A DNA stretch of 64,000 nucleotides from Streptomyces roseoverticillatus (GTDB taxonomy: Bacteria > Actinomycetota > Actinomycetes > Streptomycetales > Streptomycetaceae): NCBI RefSeq assembly GCF_000719265.1, contig NZ_JOFL01000012.1:1-64000 (forward strand). Direction: 5' to 3'. A program made the position numbers and the translations under genes. The stretch's first letter is position 1; every line of letters starts with the position of its first letter. The notes below the pieces were generated by a model. That model saw only the letters and a program-made list of their open reading frames with translations, did not search any database and was not told where the DNA came from. This document shows, in pieces, positions 16,986 to 24,872 of the stretch.

Positions 16986-18647
16986 CTAAAGCGCCTGCGG
17001 GAAGTCGAAGACGCGGTCCGGGTCGTACTGGCGCTTGAGTTTCGTCAGGCGGCCCTCCGCGTCGCCGTAGTACGCCTTGCGCCAGTCCTTCAGGCTCGCG
17101 TCCGCGTAGTTCTGGTACGCGGCCCCGGAGGCGTGGCGGCGCATCGCCGCGTGCGTGCCGTCCAGCCACGACGTCTGCGCGCTGCCCGAGCCGCCCGCCG
17201 CCCAGTGGGCCAGGTACTGGGCCAGGAACCGCGAGCGGCGGTGGACGAACGCCGTGGCCAGCGGCTGGACGCGGTTGACCGCGCCGCCCAGGGCCGTCAG
17301 CTGGACGGAGACGCCGCCGCTGCCGCCCCCACGGGCGAAACGTTCCACCTGATCGGTCAGGGCCCGTACCCCCGCCGCGTTCAGCGACCGGTCGTAGAAG
17401 TCCGAGCGGGCGCCGTAGGTCTCCCGCTCCAGCGTGCCGGACGCCTCGCGGCCGGGCGTGCTGCCCGGCAGGTGGCACTGCGTCTGCGACTTGTCGGAGC
17501 AGCCCGCGTAGGCGCGCACCATGTCGAGGTGGGAGCGGCGGCGCAGCCGTACGCCGTTGGACGTGCCGCCGACCTTGCCGACCAGCGCGTCCAGGGCGTT
17601 CTCCAGGTCGCCGTAGGTGCCGAGGGAGTACGCCGAGACGGAGATGCGCGGCGTGCCGCCCGCCGCGGCCGACAGGTCGCAGGAGGACCAGATCTCGTCG
17701 GGCCGGGTCGGCCCCCACTCCTGCCAGGCGCGGATCACGTCGGCGGCCCGTGACCAGGGCCAGGAGACGTAGCCGGTGATGCCGTCCGCCGCCTTGCGGG
17801 TGCGGAACCGGAGCTCGGTGACGACGCCGAAGTTGCCGTTGCCCGCGCCGCGCAGGGCCCAGAAGAGGTCCGCGTTGCGGCCGGCATCGCAGTCGAGGAC
17901 CTTGCCGTCGGCGGTGACGAGCGTGGCGCCGGTGAGGTTGTCGCAGGTCAGGCCGTAGGCGCGGGACGTCACACCGTGCCCTCCGCCGAGGGCGAGGCCG
18001 GAGACGCCGACCGTGGGGCAGGAGCCGGAGGGGATGGTGACGCCGTGCGCGGCCAGCCCTGTCTGGACGTCGATGAGCTTGGCGCCCGCGCCGATCACCG
18101 CGGAGGAGGAGTCCGGGGTGCGGACGGTCCGCATCCGGGAGACGTCGATCACGAGCCGGTCGGTGCCGCTGGACCAACCGGCATAGCTGTGGCCGCCGTT
18201 GCGTATGGATATCAGGGTGCTGTAGCGGCGGGCGAAGGCGAGGCACTCGCGGATGTCCTGGGCGCCGGTCACGTAGGCGATGCCGGCCGGGCGCAGGCCG
18301 TCGAAGCGGGTGTTGTAGAGCTGCCGGGCGGCCGTGTAGTCGGCGTCGCCGGGGCGGACGAGGCCGCCCGAGAGGCCCTTGGCGAGGGCGGTCCAGTCGG
18401 CTTTGCCCGGGTCCGGGCGCCGGGAGGCGGGGACGGCGCGGGCCGAGGTGACCATCCGGGTGGGGTGCTCCAGGCCGCTGCTGTCGCTGCAGGAGGCCGC
18501 CCAGGCGCCGGCGGCGGCCAGTCCCGCGCCCGCGGCGAGCAACTGGCGCCGGCCGAGGAAGCCGTGGGAACGGGGCGCGTCCGTGCGGCCCGTCGTGCTT
18601 GTGTGCGTGCTGCTCCCCGCGCCCGTTCCGTTCCCGTCAACGGCCAT
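16986..18647 (-). CDS. Tat-exported FAD-linked oxidase of the berberine-bridge type, bicovalent flavin
   Basis: The 553-residue protein has a twin-arginine signal (Arg33-Arg34 in GFLGRRQLLAAGAG). The FAD_binding_4 domain carries both residues used for bicovalent FAD attachment: His153 in RNGGHSYAGW and Cys210 in GSCPTVGVSGL. A BBE tail ends at YDPDRVFDFPQ. The family oxidises sugars, alcohols or secondary metabolites and transfers electrons to oxygen; the substrate is unknown. ATG 18647 has GGGGG five bases upstream; a GTG at 18662 is also in frame. A Cys at residue 53 follows the hydrophobic stretch but the site is a poor lipobox. Confidence 0.9.
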   Translation of the reverse strand: MAVDGNGTGAGSSTHTSTTGRTDAPRSHGFLGRRQLLAAGAGLAAAGAWAASCSDSSGLEHPTRMVTSARAVPASRRPDPGKADWTALAKGLSGGLVRPGDADYTAARQLYNTRFDGLRPAGIAYVTGAQDIRECLAFARRYSTLISIRNGGHSYAGWSSGTDRLVIDVSRMRTVRTPDSSSAVIGAGAKLIDVQTGLAAHGVTIPSGSCPTVGVSGLALGGGHGVTSRAYGLTCDNLTGATLVTADGKVLDCDAGRNADLFWALRGAGNGNFGVVTELRFRTRKAADGITGYVSWPWSRAADVIRAWQEWGPTRPDEIWSSCDLSAAAGGTPRISVSAYSLGTYGDLENALDALVGKVGGTSNGVRLRRRSHLDMVRAYAGCSDKSQTQCHLPGSTPGREASGTLERETYGARSDFYDRSLNAAGVRALTDQVERFARGGGSGGVSVQLTALGGAVNRVQPLATAFVHRRSRFLAQYLAHWAAGGSGSAQTSWLDGTHAAMRRHASGAAYQNYADASLKDWRKAYYGDAEGRLTKLKRQYDPDRVFDFPQAL

Positions 18648-18754
18648 GTCCGCCCCCGTCACCCGATGTGCTGCTGTTCCCCGGCGGGTTCTCCCCGCTG
18701 CTGAGACAGATGGAGTGCGGGTGGAGGCGGTTCCGTCAGCGGCCGGTCAACCGG

Positions 18755-18931
18755 TCAGCCGGTCGCGCCCGCCGCGGCCTCGTGGCCCGCGGCGTCGTCG
18801 CGGGCCAGGGAGCGGGCGCGGCGGGCGGGGCCGCGCCAGCCGCACGTGCAGTGGGCCGAGCAGAAGGATCCCCGCTCGCTGGTGCTGGTGGAGTGGGCCG
18901 CGGACGGCTCCGTGGATGGTGGCTCGGACAC
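18755..18931 (-). CDS. Small protein with Cys-x3-Cys-x-Cys-Gly-Trp motif
   Basis: This 58-residue frame is bounded by an in-frame TAG four codons upstream of its GTG start. Its central segment FCSAHCTCGWRGPARRARSL, followed by ARDDAAGHE, resembles small actinobacterial proteins in which a CxCGW-GPAR segment precedes an Arg/Asp-rich helix and ends near a His. It may bind a metal, which is unproven. The ribosome-binding site is weak. It lies between two divergent genes. The motif makes it more than a chance frame, but expression is unknown. Confidence 0.6.
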   Translation of the reverse strand: MSEPPSTEPSAAHSTSTSERGSFCSAHCTCGWRGPARRARSLARDDAAGHEAAAGATG

Positions 18932-19024
18932 GTGACCACGCTACCCGGCCGTGACGGCCGCGCCCACGCCGTCGTTGGCAGTAACGGGTTCCACAGCGGG
19001 TCGGTGGCAGGGGGCTGGCAGGGA

Positions 19025-19972
19025 ATGGTGGCGCGGAGAGAAGGCCGCAGCAGACGCGGAGGACACGGCCGTCGCAGTGGCGCGGCCCTCGCCGGAGTGA
19101 CGGCCGGCGGCATCGTCCTCGGCCTCCTGGTGTCCGGCTGCGCGCTCCCCGGCCCGGCCGCCGGCGAGGCCCCCGAGCTCCGCGGCAGCATGAAGAGCCT
19201 GAGCGGCCGGGCCCGGCAGGCGGGCGACGAGAGCGACCCCGGGCGGGCGCGGGCCGCGGTGCGCGAGGCCGCGCTGACGCTGGCCCGGGCGGGCCGGGCG
19301 CGGGTGCGTACGTCCATGGAAACGGTCAGCGGCGGCACCCGGCTGACCATCCACGGCGCGGGCGGTTACGACTTCGAGCGGCCCGCCGGGCGGCTGACGG
19401 TGCTCGTGCCGGAGGATGCGGCCGGCGCCGCCGAGCACCGGCCGATCACGGAGCTCTTCTCCCCGGGCGCGCTCTTCATGAAGAACCGGGGCGCGGGCGT
19501 GCCGCCCGGCAAATGGGTGCGGCTCGCGACGGCCGCGCTCGCCGACGGGAACCTCCTCACGAACGGCGCCACCGACCCGCTCGCCGCGGCCGAACTGCTG
19601 GGCGGCGCCCGCGAGGTGACGTACATGCGGGACGAGCGGGTCGGAGGGGTGCGGGTGCGGCACTACTGGGGCACCATCGACCTCGGCCGGGCGGTGCGTG
19701 CCGCGCCGGAGCGGGACCGGGGGCCGCTCGCCACGGCGGCCAAAGGTTTCTCCAGCGGGACGGTGGCCTTCGACGCCTATCTGGACGACGAGGGCAGGCC
19801 GCGCCGGCTGCGGCACCGCTTCAGCGTGGCGAGCACGGGGCCGTCGGCTCCGCGGGCCCCGATGACGGTGACCTCGACGGTCGAGCTGTACGACTTCGGC
19901 GCCGATGTGGACGTGGACCTACCCGACGCCGCCGATATCTATGCGGGGAACGTCGGTTCGCCGCGGAATTGA
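19025..19972 (+). CDS. Putative lipoprotein, LolA/LppX-like
   Basis: The 315-residue protein has a basic N-terminus, a hydrophobic core and a lipobox ending at Cys39 (LLVSGC), so it should be anchored to the outer face of the membrane. The mature part has the mixed-strand pattern of LppX/LprG-like lipoproteins, for example FELPSPGALFMKN-like and KGFSSGTVAFDAYLDDEG segments, which in related proteins bind lipids. I do not recognise a precise family. ATG 19025 is used; GTG 19028 is possible. Confidence 0.75.
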   Translation: MVARREGRSRRGGHGRRSGAALAGVTAGGIVLGLLVSGCALPGPAAGEAPELRGSMKSLSGRARQAGDESDPGRARAAVREAALTLARAGRARVRTSMETVSGGTRLTIHGAGGYDFERPAGRLTVLVPEDAAGAAEHRPITELFSPGALFMKNRGAGVPPGKWVRLATAALADGNLLTNGATDPLAAAELLGGAREVTYMRDERVGGVRVRHYWGTIDLGRAVRAAPERDRGPLATAAKGFSSGTVAFDAYLDDEGRPRRLRHRFSVASTGPSAPRAPMTVTSTVELYDFGADVDVDLPDAADIYAGNVGSPRN

Positions 19973-20068
19973 CGCGGCAGGGCGTAGTTGGCCATGGAAA
20001 TGGTCCTTCTGTGCCATGCGCGCCATGTGTACCGATCACTAGGCTGGTTAGCCGAGGAACGAAAGACC

Positions 20069-20104
20069 AGTACGGCCAGTACGACTAGTACAGCCTGTAC
20101 GGCC
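20069..20104. repeat. Four tandem 9-bp units
   Basis: The units AGTACGGCC, AGTACGACT, AGTACAGCC and TGTACGGCC follow each other without gaps, about 70 bases upstream of the next small gene. The shared GTAC core at 9-bp spacing looks like a repeated binding site. No protein is assigned. Confidence 0.7.
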
Positions 20105-20174
20105 AGGACAACCGAGGCACGAGTCCGAGATCGAGTCCCGGACCCGAGGCGAAAGACCCGAGGAGGTGAATCAC

Positions 20175-20348
20175 GTGGTTTCGCGACGCGGTTCGTCGGG
20201 CGGGCCGGATCCCGTGGCCCTCATCGAGATCGATCTCTACGGTGATTTGATGATCGCCGCGTCCAGTGCGGACGAGGACCGGCTGAGCGCCGATCGCATC
20301 GACGAGGTTCTGCGCGTCGTCCCCGCGGGGGGCAAGCGCGAGGACTGA
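20175..20348 (+). CDS. Conserved small hypothetical protein
   Basis: The 57-residue protein begins MVSRRGSSGG and has an acidic, strand-helix-like body (PVALIEIDLYGDLMIAAS) followed by a helix with DRIDEVLRVVP. I do not recognise a characterised family. The GTG at 20175 has a perfect AGGAGG eight bases upstream, which argues strongly for translation; an earlier GTG at 20166 overlaps that ribosome-binding site. It stands alone between a lipoprotein gene and csoR. Confidence 0.72.
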   Translation: MVSRRGSSGGPDPVALIEIDLYGDLMIAASSADEDRLSADRIDEVLRVVPAGGKRED

Positions 20349-20516
20349 CGGTTCCGGTGTGTTCGGCACCGCCGGACCAGGCGTTTGTGGTTGCTCGCGG
20401 CGGCGGAGGAGGAAGAGCTGGCGCAGCCAGAGTTTTTGCCGCCGCCGCGGTGATCAGCCACCGCGGCGCGATCGGGCGGCGCCGGACCGGCCCGGCCCGT
20501 ACGGCCGCGGAAACCG

Positions 20517-20897
20517 CTACGTCCGCAGCAGGCGCGCGATCGCCGCGCTCGCCTCCGCCACCTTCGCGTCGATCTCGTCCCCGCCCTTGACCGCCGCCTG
20601 GGCGACGCAGTGCCGCAGGTGCTCCTCCAGCAGCTGCAGGGCGAAGGACTGCAGGGCCTTCGTGCTCGCCGACACCTGAGTGAGTATGTCGATGCAGTAG
20701 ACGTCCTCCTCGACCATGCGCTGGAGGCCGCGGATCTGGCCCTCGATCCGGCGCAGGCGCTTGAGGTGCTGGTCCTTCTGCTTGCTGTAGCCGTGCGGAC
20801 CGGCCGGGGCGGTGGCCCCGCCGTGGCAGGCCGCGGCTGCGCCGCCGACCGCCGCCGCGTCATCGCCGCTGGTCAGTGGGGCTTCCGTGGTCGTCAT
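20517..20897 (-). CDS. csoR: CsoR-type copper-sensing transcriptional repressor
   Basis: The 126-residue protein is an all-helical CsoR/DUF156 repressor. The copper ligands of the C-H-C set are visible as Cys68 in VYCIDIL, His93 and Cys97 in EEHLRHC. The N-terminal tail is longer than usual and has an extra Cys24-His25 pair. Apo-CsoR binds its operator and copper releases it. The ATG at 20897 has AGGAGG nine bases upstream. A GC-clamped dyad typical of CsoR sites lies 65-81 bases upstream, indicating autoregulation. No copper-export gene is adjacent. Confidence 0.92.
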   Translation of the reverse strand: MTTTEAPLTSGDDAAAVGGAAAACHGGATAPAGPHGYSKQKDQHLKRLRRIEGQIRGLQRMVEEDVYCIDILTQVSASTKALQSFALQLLEEHLRHCVAQAAVKGGDEIDAKVAEASAAIARLLRT

Positions 20898-20961
20898 GGC
20901 GTCCGTCCTCCTGCTGTCCGGCGGGCCTGTGGTGCGCGTATGTGGTGCGTACCCCGCTCGC

Positions 20962-20978
20962 ATACCCCCAGAGGGTAT
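20962..20978 (-). promoter_or_regulatory. Probable CsoR operator
   Basis: The inverted repeat ATACCC-CCAGA-GGGTAT is perfect over 6-bp arms and matches the TACCC/GGGTA form of known CsoR sites. It lies in the csoR promoter region. Confidence 0.8.
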
Positions 20979-21126
20979 ATGGTACAGAATTTTGCCCGCG
21001 GCGGCGGTACCTGGCTTCATGAGCACTCTGCCCGATGGGCGACACTGAGGGAATGCCAGTTAGCTGTGGCTGGATGATGCGCCTAGCATCAACGAGACCG
21101 AATCCGTTGCACCCCGAGGATCCCAC

Positions 21127-21747
21127 GTGCGCTTTCGTCTGACCCCCAGGGAGACGAGCTTCTACGACATGTTCGCCGCCTCCGCGGACAACATCGTCAC
21201 GGGCTCCAAGCTCCTGATGGAACTGCTCGGAGCGGATACGTCCGCACGGGCCGAGATCGCCGAACGGATGCGCGCAGCGGAGCACGCGGGGGACGATGCC
21301 ACGCACGCGATCTTCCACCAGCTGAACTCGTCCTTCATCACGCCGTTCGACCGCGAGGACATTTACACCCTCGCCGGCTCGCTCGACGACATCATGGACT
21401 TCATGGAGGAGGCCGTCGACCTGGTCGTCCTGTACCAGGTCGAGGAGCTTCCCAAGGGCGTCGAGCAGCAGATCGAGGTCCTCGCGCGGGCCGCCGAGCT
21501 GACCGCCGAGGCCATGCCGAACCTCCGCACCATGACGAACCTCACGGAGTACTGGATCGAGGTGAACCGTCTGGAGAACCAGGCGGACCAGATCCACCGC
21601 AAGCTCCTGGCCCAGCTCTTCAACGGCAAGTACGACGCCATCGAGGTGCTGAAGCTGAAGCAGATCGTGGACGTGCTGGAAGAGGCGGCCGACGCGTTCG
21701 AGCACGTCGCCAACACCGTCGAGACCATCGCGGTCAAGGAGTCCTGA
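21127..21747 (+). CDS. DUF47 / PhoU-like phosphate transport regulator
   Basis: The 206-residue all-helical protein is of the DUF47 (Pit accessory, TIGR00153) family. It shows the characteristic ITPFDREDIYTLAGSLDDIMDF segment with metal-binding acidic residues. Members are encoded with Pit transporters and modulate them. The GTG start has a GAGG element upstream. The pit gene begins 6 bases after the stop, so the two form an operon. Confidence 0.93.
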   Translation: MRFRLTPRETSFYDMFAASADNIVTGSKLLMELLGADTSARAEIAERMRAAEHAGDDATHAIFHQLNSSFITPFDREDIYTLAGSLDDIMDFMEEAVDLVVLYQVEELPKGVEQQIEVLARAAELTAEAMPNLRTMTNLTEYWIEVNRLENQADQIHRKLLAQLFNGKYDAIEVLKLKQIVDVLEEAADAFEHVANTVETIAVKES

Positions 21748-21753
21748 CCCCCG

Positions 21754-22752
21754 GTGGACACCTTTGCTCTCGTCGTGACCATCGGGGTCGCGCTCGGCTT
21801 CACCTATACCAACGGCTTTCACGACTCCGCGAACGCCATCGCGACCTCGGTGTCCACCCGGGCGCTGACCCCCCGCGCGGCCCTCGCGATGGCGGCCGTC
21901 ATGAACCTCGCCGGTGCCTTCCTGGGCAGCGGCGTGGCCAAGACGGTCAGTGAAGGCCTGATCGAATCGCCGGTCGGCGACAAGGGGATGGGCATCCTCT
22001 TCGCCGCCCTGATCGGCGCGATCGCCTGGAACCTGGTCACCTGGTACTTCGGCCTGCCGTCGTCCTCCTCGCACGCCCTCTTCGGCGGCATGGTGGGCGC
22101 GGCGCTCGCGGGCGGAACCGGCGTCATCTGGTCGGGCGTCGTCGAGAAGATCGTCATTCCGATGTTCCTCTCGCCGTTCGTCGGCCTGATCCTCGGCTAT
22201 CTGGTGATGGTCGCGATCATGTGGATGTTCCGCCGGGCCAACCCGCACAAGGCCAAGCGCGGCTTCCGGATCGCCCAGACGGTCTCGGCCGCGGGCATGG
22301 CGCTCGGCCATGGTCTGCAGGACGCCCAGAAGACCATGGGCATCGTGATGATGGCCCTGGTCATCGGCGACGTGCAGGCCAAGGGCGACGCCATCCCGGT
22401 GTGGGTCAAGCTCGCCTGCGCGATCATGCTCTCGCTCGGCACGTACGCGGGCGGCTGGCGCATCATGCGGACGCTCGGCCGGAAGATCATCGAGCTGGAC
22501 CCGCCGCAGGGCTTCGCCGCGGAGACCACGGGTGCGTCGGTCATGTTCACGACGGCGTTCATGTTCCACGCGCCGATCTCGACGACGCACGTGATCACCT
22601 CGGCGATCATGGGCGTCGGTGCGACCAAGCGGGTGAACGCGGTCCGCTGGGGCGTCGCGAAGAACATCATCCTGGGCTGGTTCATCACGATGCCTGCCGC
22701 TGCGCTGGTCGCTGCGCTGGCTTATTGGGTGGTCAGCCTGGCGTTCGGCTAG
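21754..22752 (+). CDS. pit: Low-affinity inorganic phosphate transporter, Pit family
   Basis: The 332-residue protein has about ten membrane helices. The two family signatures appear near each end: GFHDSANAIATSVSTRALTP around residues 20-40, and APISTTHVITSAIMGVG. Pit proteins import metal-phosphate complexes using the proton gradient. The GTG start uses AAGGAG at the end of the upstream DUF47 gene. The stop codon region carries a triple CGGCTAG repeat that places TAG in all three frames. Confidence 0.95.
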   Translation: MDTFALVVTIGVALGFTYTNGFHDSANAIATSVSTRALTPRAALAMAAVMNLAGAFLGSGVAKTVSEGLIESPVGDKGMGILFAALIGAIAWNLVTWYFGLPSSSSHALFGGMVGAALAGGTGVIWSGVVEKIVIPMFLSPFVGLILGYLVMVAIMWMFRRANPHKAKRGFRIAQTVSAAGMALGHGLQDAQKTMGIVMMALVIGDVQAKGDAIPVWVKLACAIMLSLGTYAGGWRIMRTLGRKIIELDPPQGFAAETTGASVMFTTAFMFHAPISTTHVITSAIMGVGATKRVNAVRWGVAKNIILGWFITMPAAALVAALAYWVVSLAFG

Positions 22753-22766
22753 CGGCTAGCGGCTAG
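22746..22766. repeat. Three tandem CGGCTAG units at the pit stop codon
   Basis: The 7-bp unit is repeated exactly three times. Because 7 is not a multiple of 3, the three TAG triplets fall in three different frames. The first one is the pit stop. Confidence 0.9.
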
Positions 22767-22841
22767 CGGGCCGCGCGCTCCGAACCGGGGCTCCGCCCCG
22801 GACCCCGGCCCTCAAACGCCGGGCAGGCTTAATGATCAAAG

Positions 22842-22878
22842 AGGGCCCGCCCCCTGGTACGAACAGGGGGCGGGCCCT
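22842..22878. terminator. Bidirectional terminator between pit and pstB
   Basis: A perfect 15-bp stem (AGGGCCCGCCCCCTG with CAGGGGGCGGGCCCT) and a 7-base loop lie between the converging pit and pstB genes. The flanking region also holds a GGGGCTCCGCCCCGGACCCC-type repeat common between Streptomyces genes. Confidence 0.85.
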
Positions 22879-22976
22879 TCGCCTTGCGGCGGCACCGCCA
22901 TGCAGCGCCGTAAGGCGGTCTTGCGGTCGGCGCTGACCGTTTACGGGGCGCCGCGCCGTTGTCAGGCGCGTAGCCC

Positions 22977-23756
22977 TTATCCGAACCGGCCCGAGATGTA
23001 GTCCTCCGTGGCCTGCACCGACGGGTTGGAGAAGATCCTCGCCGTCTCGTCGATCTCGACCAGCTTGCCCGGTTGGCCGACGCCCGCCAGGTTGAAGAAC
23101 GCCGTGCGGTCGGAGACGCGCGCCGCCTGCTGCATGTTGTGCGTCACGATCACGATCGTGAAGCGCTCCTTCAGCTCCCCGATCAGGTCCTCGATCGCGA
23201 GCGTCGAGATCGGGTCGAGCGCCGAGCAGGGCTCGTCCATCAGCAGGACCTGCGGCTCCACCGCGATCGCCCGGGCTATGCACAGCCGCTGCTGCTGGCC
23301 GCCGGAGAGGCCCGCTCCCGGCTTGTTCAGCCGGTCCTTGACCTCCTTCCAGAGGTTCGCGCCCTGGAGGGACTTCTCCACCACGTCGTCCAGCTCGGCC
23401 TTGCGGATGCGGCCCCCGTTGAGGCGGATGCCCGCGGCCACGTTCTCGTAGATCGACATGGTCGGGAAGGGGTTCGGCCGCTGGAAGACCATGCCGACCG
23501 TGCGGCGCACGGAGACCGGGTCGACGCCGGCGCCGTAGAGGTTCTCGTCGTCCAGCATCACCTTGCCCTCGACGCGGCCGCCGGGGGTGACCTCGTGCAT
23601 GCGGTTCAGGGTGCGCAGGAAGGTGGACTTGCCGCAGCCGGAGGGGCCGATGAAGGCGGTCACGGAGCGGGGTTCGACGGTCATCGAGATGTCGTCGATG
23701 GCCTTGTGGGTGCCGTAGTAGGCGGAGAGGCCGCTGACGTCGATTCGCTTGGCCAT
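22977..23756 (-). CDS. pstB: Phosphate ABC transporter ATP-binding protein
   Basis: The 259-residue ATPase has the usual PstB length. Walker A is at residues 37-45 (GPSGCGKST), the Q-loop is [10 protein letters not shown], the ABC signature is LSGGQQQRL, and Walker B is [13 protein letters not shown]. It energises the PstCA permease. The ATG at 23756 begins the conserved MAKRIDV; an in-frame GTG at 23765 is less likely. It is the last gene of pstSCAB, 30 bases after pstA. Confidence 0.97.
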   Translation of the reverse strand: MAKRIDVSGLSAYYGTHKAIDDISMTVEPRSVTAFIGPSGCGKSTFLRTLNRMHEVTPGGRVEGKVMLDDENLYGAGVDPVSVRRTVGMVFQRPNPFPTMSIYENVAAGIRLNGGRIRKAELDDVVEKSLQGANLWKEVKDRLNKPGAGLSGGQQQRLCIARAIAVEPQVLLMDEPCSALDPISTLAIEDLIGELKERFTIVIVTHNMQQAARVSDRTAFFNLAGVGQPGKLVEIDETARIFSNPSVQATEDYISGRFG

Positions 23757-23786
23757 GGGGATCACTTCTGCTTTCTGCTATCGCTG

Positions 23787-24872
23787 TCAGCGATGGGTCT
23801 TCGGGGCCTTCCAGCGGGCGATGCCGCGGGCCACCAGGTTGAGGATCATGACGAAGGCGATCAGGACGAGCGCCGCCGCCCAGGCGCGGGCGTAGCTGGC
23901 GTCGTTGCCGGCCGCCCACTGCTCGTAGATGTAGTACGGCAGGGAGGACTGGGCCCCGTCGAACGGGTTGTTGTTGATCACCTGGGAGCCGAAGACCAGC
24001 AGGACGATCGGGGCGGACTCGCCGGCGATGCGGGCGATGGCCAGCGTGACGCCGGTCGCGATGCCGCCGATGGCCGTGGGCAGGACGACCTTGAGGATCG
24101 TGCGCCACTTCGGCACGCCCAGGGCCAGCGAGGCCTCGCGCAGCTCGTTGGGGACGAGCTTGAGCATCTCCTCGGTGGAGCGGACCACGACCGGCATCAT
24201 CAGGATCGCCAGGGCCATCGAGCCGGCGAAGCCGGAGTAGCCGAAGTCGAGCATGAGGATCCAGAAGCTCAGGATGAACAGGCCCGCGACGATCGACGGG
24301 ATGCCCGTCATGACGTCCACGAAGAACGTCACGGCCTTCGCCAGCCGGCCCCGCCCGTACTCGACGAGGTAGACGGCCGTCAGCAGGCCCACCGGGGCCG
24401 CGATGGCGGTGGCGATGCCGACCTGCTCCAGAGTGCCGATGATCGCGTGGTAGACGCCGCCACCGGGCTGGATGGTGAGGACACCGGCCATGGAGTGGGT
24501 GAGGAAGTTCCCGTCGAGGACCTTGATGCCGCGGGCGACGGTCTCCCAGACCAGGGAGACCAGCGGTACGACGGCGAGCAGGAAGCAGACCCAGACGAGG
24601 CTGGTGGCCAGCCGGTCCGTGGCCTGGCGGCGGCCTTCGACGCGCGTCGCGAGGGCGTACATCACGGTGACGAAGAGGCCGGCGGCTATCAGGCCCCACT
24701 GGACGCGGCTGCTCAGGCCGGCGCCCAGGCCGGTCCCGCAGCCCGCGGCGATCGCGAAGGCGGCGACGGCGGCCGGGGCCCAGCGCGGCAGGCGCGGCCG
24801 GTGCAGGGAGACGGACCGGGGCTGCGGGGCGCTGCCGGAGGCCAGCGGCTGGTCGATGCTCACGTCGCTCAT
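23787..24872 (-). CDS. pstA: Phosphate ABC transporter permease PstA
   Basis: The 361-residue permease has six or more membrane helices. The binding-protein-dependent loop is visible as LGVPKWRTILKVVLPTAIGG, and IARIAGESAPIVLLVFG is typical of PstA. The N-terminal 65 residues add two extra hydrophobic stretches compared with the shortest homologues. The ATG overlaps the pstC stop by 4 bases (ATGA), giving coupled translation of the two permease subunits. Confidence 0.96.
   Translation of the reverse strand: MSDVSIDQPLASGSAPQPRSVSLHRPRLPRWAPAAVAAFAIAAGCGTGLGAGLSSRVQWGLIAAGLFVTVMYALATRVEGRRQATDRLATSLVWVCFLLAVVPLVSLVWETVARGIKVLDGNFLTHSMAGVLTIQPGGGVYHAIIGTLEQVGIATAIAAPVGLLTAVYLVEYGRGRLAKAVTFFVDVMTGIPSIVAGLFILSFWILMLDFGYSGFAGSMALAILMMPVVVRSTEEMLKLVPNELREASLALGVPKWRTILKVVLPTAIGGIATGVTLAIARIAGESAPIVLLVFGSQVINNNPFDGAQSSLPYYIYEQWAAGNDASYARAWAAALVLIAFVMILNLVARGIARWKAPKTHR

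Noticed and set aside
20899..21026. Longer N-terminus for CsoR from an upstream ATG at 21026
   Set aside because: The extension would run through the operator and the promoter and lacks a ribosome-binding site; the ATG at 20897 has AGGAGG.
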